Shown: positions 5,483 to 9,638 of the stretch, in pieces
Layout of the letters: each line of letters starts with the position of its first letter
How positions within the stretch are numbered: the stretch's first letter is position 1
Assembly (NCBI GenBank): GCA_003509785.1
Contig: DOMY01000168.1
Coordinates: 1,355 to 10,992 of the forward strand
Length of the DNA stretch: 9,638 nt
Direction of reading: 5' to 3'
Origin: Gemmobacter sp.
GTDB lineage: Bacteria; Pseudomonadota; Alphaproteobacteria; Rhodobacterales; Rhodobacteraceae
Notes under the pieces: generated by a model
What the model was told of the DNA's origin: nothing
Database searches by the model: none
The model's input: only the letters and a program-made list of their open reading frames with translations
Translations under genes and position numbers: made by a program

Positions 5483-7561
5483 TCACAGGGCTGCGGTAAA
5501 GCGCAGGGAATAGTGCCGCACGGTAGGCGGCAGGGCATGGCCAAGCGCGTGATAGGTGGACGGGATATCGGTCGGGCTGTAGATCAGGCCCCGGCCATTG
5601 CTCCAGCCATTGAGGCTGGCCGCATCATTCAGCACGGCATATTCCAGCCGCGGATTGGCCCCCGCCGGGGCGGCGGCCAGGGTCAGGGTGACGGTCGATC
5701 CGGCCAGCGCCACATCGGTGATGGCCGTCACGCCGCTGTCATGCCGCACCACGAACCCGGCGGCAGGCACCGGGGCCACCCAATCGTCATCCATTGCCAC
5801 GGGGCGGCTGAAGGTGACGGTGATGGTCGATCCGTCCAGCACGATGCCGACCGGCCATTGCGGCACGAAGGCGCCCGTCGCCTCCAGTTCGCGCAGCGCG
5901 GCGGCGATGGTCTCGCCTTCCATCATCCGCCCGATCTGGCTGCGGTGGATCTGATCCGAGAGCGGATACTGATAGGACGGCCCGGCCATCACGATCAGAT
6001 CGGGCCGATCCCGTGCCGCATCCAGCTGATCCTGGAAGACGGTATCTGCCGTGGCGGCATCATCATATTCGGAAGTCTGCACCACCACGAACTTCGGGGC
6101 GGCCGACAGGCCCATGACGCTTTGCAGCTCGCCGGTCACATCCTCGGCCAGCGCGATCAGCTGCGCCTTGTGATCGACGAACGGGCCATGTTCGCCCTGT
6201 TCCCAGACGATGGCCGGGCAATCCACCTCGCGCCCGTAAAGCGCCGCCACCTGCACCGATTTCTCGGCCCCCACCATCAGATTGGCCCAGGGCACCGTGC
6301 CCCGCACGAAGCTGGTCAGCGGCTGGCCGCCATACCATGCGGTATAGGACAGGATGCCCGGCGTGGGCTGCCCGGTGGCTGCGCGGGTCTGCGCCTCCAG
6401 CGCAAAGGCGGTCAGCGTGGCCGGATATTGCGGTTCGGTCGCGCGATCCCGCAGCGGCTCCAGCCCGGTGAAGGCGGCAGGATCAACCGGCGTGTCGCGG
6501 TAGCCCTCCAGCAGCCCGGCAAAGGCAAGACAGCTGTGCGGATAGAGCGGATCGACCACCAGCGCATTACCCACGCCCGAAGATCCGGCATTGCTCTGGC
6601 CATAGAAGAACAGCACCCGCAGCTTGCCGCGATGCTCGATCACCGCCACGGTATATCCGGCGATCTGCCGCACCCCCAGCAGGATGCCATCCGGCTCTTG
6701 CCGCAGCGCCGACAGCACGCCCGGCGCCACCGGCCGCACATTGGCCACATCATAGACGGCAAAGGCATCGACCGGCAGATAGCCGCCGCCGATCCGCGCA
6801 ATCGTCGCGGCCGAGGGGATCAGATCCACCGTGCCATCGCCGCGCACACCGATGGCCGCCCGCCCGGCCCGGTCCATCAGCGACCAGGCATAGCGCGAGG
6901 CCGAGCGATAGCGCGGCACCACCGCATCCACGAACCCTGCCGCCGCCGCGAAAGCGCCGCTGATCCGGTCATACCAGGAGGCCACCCTGCCCGATGTGTC
7001 TTTTGTCGCCCCGTGAAAGCGTACCCCGTCACGGCCAGACCGGCGGCGAAACTCCAGCTCTGCCGCCACGAACTGGCCCCGGTGCCCGGCCCCGTAGGAC
7101 ACCCGGCCCGCTGCATCCCGCACCGCATCGCGCAACCCGCGCGGCGCATCCCGCGCCTTGCCCAGGGCGGGCCGCGTCTCGACAAACAGCGCCCGCACCT
7201 GCTCCACCGCCGCATCCACAATCGGCGCCAGCGGCAGCCGGATGCCGGTATCAAAGGCCACCGGCCCGGCATCATGGCGATAGAGCACAAAGTAATCGTC
7301 GCTGTAGACCCAGAAGGTTTCCCCAACCGAGGTATCCGCCAGGCCCGCCGCCGCGCTGGCATAGCGCCCGACCGTGGCCGCCACGGCCGAGGCCTCGTCC
7401 CGCGCCGCCTGCGCCCCGATCAAAGCCGCCTGCGCCGCACCGCTGGCAACGGATGCGGCCTCCCGCTCAGCGGCGGCGGCCCCGGCCTGTTGCGCAGCCT
7501 CAGAAACCTTCTGGCTCCCCAAAGCCTCCACTTCCGCCTTGGTCTGATCCGCGAAAGCCAG
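5483..7561 (-). CDS. Tail fibre with SGNH/sialate-acetylesterase-like domain, 5' end missing
   Basis: About 690 residues are preserved. The reading frame stays open to 8251, but beyond 7561 it only mirrors another gene on the opposite strand, and no plausible start lies near 7561, so the N-terminus is lost. The retained N-terminal part is Ala/Glu-rich and helical (KVSEAAQQAGAAAAEREAA), followed by FWVYSDDYFVLYRHDAG and a long linker. The middle carries an SGNH-hydrolase core: FFYGQSNAGSSG (nucleophile Ser, bases 6590-6601), WEQGEHG (about 6185-6205) and SDQIHRS (about 5938-5958) match the GQSN, WxQGE and DxxH blocks of sialate O-acetylesterase relatives. The C-terminal part is beta-rich. I infer removal of acetyl groups from host surface polysaccharide during adsorption. 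It is followed 9 bases later by the LamG-like gene. Confidence 0.82.
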   Translation of the reverse strand: MAFADQTKAEVEALGSQKVSEAAQQAGAAAAEREAASVASGAAQAALIGAQAARDEASAVAATVGRYASAAAGLADTSVGETFWVYSDDYFVLYRHDAGPVAFDTGIRLPLAPIVDAAVEQVRALFVETRPALGKARDAPRGLRDAVRDAAGRVSYGAGHRGQFVAAELEFRRRSGRDGVRFHGATKDTSGRVASWYDRISGAFAAAAGFVDAVVPRYRSASRYAWSLMDRAGRAAIGVRGDGTVDLIPSAATIARIGGGYLPVDAFAVYDVANVRPVAPGVLSALRQEPDGILLGVRQIAGYTVAVIEHRGKLRVLFFYGQSNAGSSGVGNALVVDPLYPHSCLAFAGLLEGYRDTPVDPAAFTGLEPLRDRATEPQYPATLTAFALEAQTRAATGQPTPGILSYTAWYGGQPLTSFVRGTVPWANLMVGAEKSVQVAALYGREVDCPAIVWEQGEHGPFVDHKAQLIALAEDVTGELQSVMGLSAAPKFVVVQTSEYDDAATADTVFQDQLDAARDRPDLIVMAGPSYQYPLSDQIHRSQIGRMMEGETIAAALRELEATGAFVPQWPVGIVLDGSTITVTFSRPVAMDDDWVAPVPAAGFVVRHDSGVTAITDVALAGSTVTLTLAAAPAGANPRLEYAVLNDAASLNGWSNGRGLIYSPTDIPSTYHALGHALPPTVRHYSLRFTAAL

Positions 7562-8068
7562 ATTGACGCCCTGGACATCCTCGCCGCCGCGCTGGAGGCG
7601 CAGCCGAACGGGCAGACCGCGATCCGGGCCGAAATCACCGACCAGGACAAGGACAAGCCCTATGTCAAACGCCTGCATTTCGCGGGCGATGGCTGGGAAC
7701 TGACCTCCAAGACCATCGACGGCACCTATCCCGATTACACCCGCGTCATGCCGCCGCTGGCTGACGAAATCACGGCAACCCTCAGCTATGCCGCCCTCAA
7801 CAGGTTCCCTACCACCGCTTGCGACCGTGCCCTGAAAATCGACCCCGAGGCTGGCATCATGTCCATGCGCATGGTCGATCAGGAAGGCGATTTCACGGTG
7901 CCGGTGCAGGGCAAGGGCAAGGCCTTCGGGGTGAACATCCATTACCTGAAAGATTTCGCGCGCCCGGCGGGCATCATCCGGCTGCAGTCCGGCAAGCCGG
8001 GCGATCCGCTTTACTGCCTGACTGATGACCCGAACCTGCAGCAGGTCGTCATGCCCATGCGCATCTGA
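7562..8068 (+). pseudogene. dnaN: C-terminal fragment of a DNA polymerase III beta (sliding clamp) homologue
   Basis: The frame encodes about 168 residues ending at the TGA 8066-8068. WELTSKTIDGTYPDYTRVMP matches the start of clamp domain 3 (E. coli has FTSKLVDGRFPDYRRVLP), AFGVNIHYLKDF matches the GFNVSYVLDV strand, and the terminal VVMPMRI is the hallmark clamp C-terminus (VVMPMRL). A full clamp is about 370 residues, so domain 1 and most of domain 2 are missing. No start codon or ribosome-binding site lies near 7562, where the sequence turns into antisense of the tail fibre. Phages of this group are known to carry clamp homologues with replication genes. Here the gene is probably non-functional, unless the junction is an assembly artefact, in which case an intact copy exists elsewhere. 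Confidence 0.85.
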
Positions 8069-8120
8069 TCCTCCGGTGACCGCCCGCGCGCCGGGCGGCA
8101 TCCCGAGGATCAGACCGGAG
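8065..8120 (+). promoter_or_regulatory. Nested hairpins over the clamp stop codon and next ribosome-binding site
   Basis: CTGATCCTC (8065-8073) pairs with GAGGATCAG (8105-8113), and inside it CCGCCCG (8080-8086) pairs with CGGGCGG (8092-8098). CTCCGGT (8071-8077) can instead pair with ACCGGAG (8114-8120), which contains the GGAG of the next start. The two pairings exclude each other. No U tract follows, so it is not an intrinsic terminator. A translational coupling or attenuation role is possible. Confidence 0.4.
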
Positions 8121-8126
8121 AACCCC

Positions 8127-8162
8127 ATGACCACCCCCCACCAAATAGGCAGAGATCCATAA
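8127..8162 (+). CDS. 11-codon ORF, leader peptide or gene remnant
   Basis: ATG at 8127 is preceded by GGAG (8117-8120) at a 6-base spacing, the best start signal in this gap, and encodes MTTPHQIGRDP. Its TAA (8160-8162) overlaps the ATG of the next gene as TAATG. The next gene has only a weak ribosome-binding site of its own, so it may be translated by re-initiation after this ORF. Alternatively this is the surviving start of the gene that originally followed the clamp gene, cut off when the lower-GC gene was inserted. Confidence 0.4.
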   Translation: MTTPHQIGRDP

Positions 8163-8986
8163 TGTCGCGCCTTTCGCACTTCACTCTGCCAGATGGACAC
8201 GTCCAGATCGCATTCAGCGGCGGGCGCACCAGCGCCTTCATGCTTCACCAAATCCTTGAAGCGAACAGCGGTCTGCCCGAAGACCGCTGCGAGGTGACAT
8301 TCCAGAATACGGGCCGCGAAATGCCCCAGACCCTCGACTTCGTTGCCGAAGTCGGCCGTCGCTGGGGCGTAATGATTGTGTGGCTAGAGTACCGAGCGGC
8401 CAAACCGCTATTTGAGGTAGTCGGGTATCAAGGCGCGAGCAGAAATGGCGAGCCTTTTGATGCCCTCATCATCAAGAAGCAGTCACTACCCAATCTCCAC
8501 AAGAAATGGTGCAGCGCCGAACTCAAGACCAAGACCGCGAAGCGCTATCTCGTACGCAGTCGCGGTTGGCGCAAATGGACATCGGCTATCGGATTTCGAG
8601 CAGATGAAGGGCACCGCGCACCCTACCCAGACAACAGGGCAACACCTTGGCTGCCGCTACGCGCCGCGAATATCAGTCGCGCTGACGTTTCGGCCTTCTG
8701 GCGCGCGCAGCCATTTGACCTTGCGCTGCCGGTCGTAAAGGGAAGAACCGTTGGCGGCAATTGCGACGGGTGCTTTCTGAAGTCGGAAGCATTTTTGTCC
8801 GCATTCTCCCGGGACATGCCTCTGCGCCATGCCTGGTGGGAAGGCCACGAATTCGCGCGCGGGCATCAGTTCTCTGATCGGTACAGTAGGCGCGAGCTAC
8901 GGCAATTCATGGAATTGCAGGGAGACTGGGCACTTTCGACCGAAGGCGCACTTTGCCAGTCCAACGACGGGGAGTGCATGGCATGA
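8162..8986 (+). CDS. PAPS-reductase-like PP-loop protein (adenine nucleotide alpha-hydrolase fold)
   Basis: The gene encodes 274 residues. The PP-loop for ATP/pyrophosphate binding is SGGRTS (19-24), and NTGREMPQTLDFV (49-61) matches the second conserved block of phosphoadenosine-phosphosulfate reductase (CysH) relatives. Cysteines at 117 (KWCSAELK), 201 and 204 (NCDGC), and 265 and 272 near the C-terminus could bind a metal or Fe-S cluster, as in sulfur-transferring members such as DndC/TtcA-type proteins. True assimilatory CysH is unlikely, since no sulfur-assimilation genes are nearby. Counted lines are 52-60% GC, clearly below the adjoining genes, suggesting separate acquisition. It starts within a TAATG overlap with the 11-codon ORF and ends in an ATGA overlap with the methyltransferase-like gene, so the two proteins are made from one message. 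A role in nucleic-acid modification is inference. Confidence 0.85.
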   Translation: MSRLSHFTLPDGHVQIAFSGGRTSAFMLHQILEANSGLPEDRCEVTFQNTGREMPQTLDFVAEVGRRWGVMIVWLEYRAAKPLFEVVGYQGASRNGEPFDALIIKKQSLPNLHKKWCSAELKTKTAKRYLVRSRGWRKWTSAIGFRADEGHRAPYPDNRATPWLPLRAANISRADVSAFWRAQPFDLALPVVKGRTVGGNCDGCFLKSEAFLSAFSRDMPLRHAWWEGHEFARGHQFSDRYSRRELRQFMELQGDWALSTEGALCQSNDGECMA

Positions 8987-9638
8987 CCGCCGCCCTGCGC
9001 ATCCTGATTGGCTGCGAAACCTCTGGCGTGATGCGCAGGGCCTTTGCCGCGCGCGGGCATGATGTGTGGTCCTGCGATGTGATGCCCGCCGAGGATGGCA
9101 GCAACCGCCATATCCGGGGCGATCTGCGGCTCTATCTGGCCGAGGGCTGGGATCTGCTCTGCGTCATGCACCCGCCCTGCACAAGGCTGTGCAACAGCGG
9201 CGTGCGCTGGCTGACAGAACCGCCGAAGAACCCGCCCGAGGATGCCATGGCGACCGAGCGCGCGGCATGGCCGGTCATGGGCCGCGATGCCCGGCTGGCT
9301 GTGATGTGGCGGCTGCTGGGCGAAGGTGCCGATCTGTTCGCCGCCTGCTGGGCCGCCCCGGTGGCCCGCGTGGCGGTGGAAAACCCGGTGATGCACAAAC
9401 ACGCCCGCGCCCTGATGCCCGCCGATCTGCCCCGTCCGCAGATCGTGCAGCCCTGGTGGTTCGGTGAACCCTACTTCAAGGCAACCGGCTTCTACCTGCG
9501 CCAGCTGCCGCCGCTGCGCGCCACCAACCGCCTCACCGCGCCGCGCAAGGCGACCGAACCCGACCGGCACAAGGCCTGGTCCGCCATCCACCGCGCCAGC
9601 CCCGGCCCGGATCGCGCCCGCTTCCGCAGCCGCACCTT
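8983..9638 (+). CDS. C5-cytosine-methyltransferase-like phage protein, cut by the window end
   Basis: At least 218 residues run to the window edge. The start ATG (8983) overlaps the preceding TGA as ATGA and has GGGGAG 8 bases upstream. ILIGCETSGVMRRAF (7-21) resembles the SAM-binding motif I of DNA C5-methyltransferases, HPPCTRLCNSG (63-73) carries the Pro-Cys of the catalytic motif IV, and VENP (132-135) corresponds to the ENV/ENP motif. QPWWFGEPYFKATGFYLRQL follows (156-175). The protein is shorter than canonical C5 enzymes and lacks room for a large target-recognition domain. It fits a compact phage family commonly annotated as methyltransferase-related; whether it methylates DNA is not known to me. 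The visible end (FRSRT) resembles the usual near-terminal motif, so probably only a short tail is missing. High GC (about 73% in one counted line) marks it as phage backbone. Confidence 0.8.
   Translation, partial: MTAALRILIGCETSGVMRRAFAARGHDVWSCDVMPAEDGSNRHIRGDLRLYLAEGWDLLCVMHPPCTRLCNSGVRWLTEPPKNPPEDAMATERAAWPVMGRDARLAVMWRLLGEGADLFAACWAAPVARVAVENPVMHKHARALMPADLPRPQIVQPWWFGEPYFKATGFYLRQLPPLRATNRLTAPRKATEPDRHKAWSAIHRASPGPDRARFRSRT

Noticed and set aside
6994..7566. A Pro/Arg-rich plus-strand frame within the tail-fibre region
   Set aside because: Extreme Pro/Arg composition is typical of an out-of-frame read of GC-rich coding DNA.
4676..8068. A plus-strand open frame of about 1130 codons
   Set aside because: Up to about 7561 it is antisense to the LamG-like and tail-fibre genes and has the Arg/Pro/Gly/His-rich look of a high-GC shadow frame. 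Only the last 168 residues, from 7562, are real (clamp homologue).
7562..8251. Upstream extension of the tail-fibre frame to a Met at 8251
   Set aside because: This part is the mirror of the clamp fragment and of the start of the PAPS-reductase-like gene, so it is treated as a shadow rather than the fibre N-terminus.
8866..9591. A long minus-strand open frame opposite the methyltransferase-like gene
   Set aside because: The plus-strand protein has recognisable motifs (PPCT, VENP) and a start/stop overlap with the preceding gene; the minus frame is His/Gly/Arg-rich shadow sequence without a family signature.
1..9638. CRISPR array, tandem repeats or insertion-sequence transposase
   Set aside because: No regularly spaced repeats and no transposase-like protein were seen on either strand.

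Overview
The window looks like part of a temperate phage or prophage in a high-GC alphaproteobacterium, most likely a member of the Rhodobacterales. This rests on the very GC-rich codon use of the phage genes (lines I counted reach 72-73% GC) and on the style of the tail, lysis and early genes. It is not a housekeeping region. No tRNA, rRNA, CRISPR array, integrase or clear attachment site was seen.

Layout from left to right. Positions 1-487 hold no convincing intact gene, only a possible 3' gene end (2-112) and a GC-rich minus-strand remnant (279-476). A long, lower-GC plus-strand gene (561-2636, perhaps really starting at 488 with a frameshift) encodes a protein of unknown function with propeller-like and beta-trefoil-like segments. 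It converges on the phage late genes and ends at a hairpin terminator. The minus-strand late region runs from 7561 down to 2725: a tail fibre with an SGNH-type esterase domain (its 5' end missing), a LamG-like tail protein, a small membrane protein (candidate holin), a GH19 endolysin, and a second small membrane protein. A plus-strand MazF/PemK-like gene sits between the candidate holin and the endolysin, bounded by a 13-bp inverted repeat.

The right side (7562-9638) is transcribed on the plus strand and looks like a phage early or DNA-metabolism block: the C-terminal part of a DNA polymerase III beta-clamp homologue, an 11-codon ORF, a PAPS-reductase-like PP-loop protein, and a C5-methyltransferase-like protein that runs off the window end. 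The last three are linked by start/stop overlaps.

The strangest point is near 7562. There the tail-fibre gene (minus) and the clamp gene (plus) meet head to head, and both lack their 5' ends. This is either a real rearrangement (inversion or deletion in a decaying or mosaic prophage) or an assembly join. Several candidate cargo genes differ in GC from the phage backbone: the 561-2636 gene, the MazF-like gene and the PAPS-reductase-like gene.
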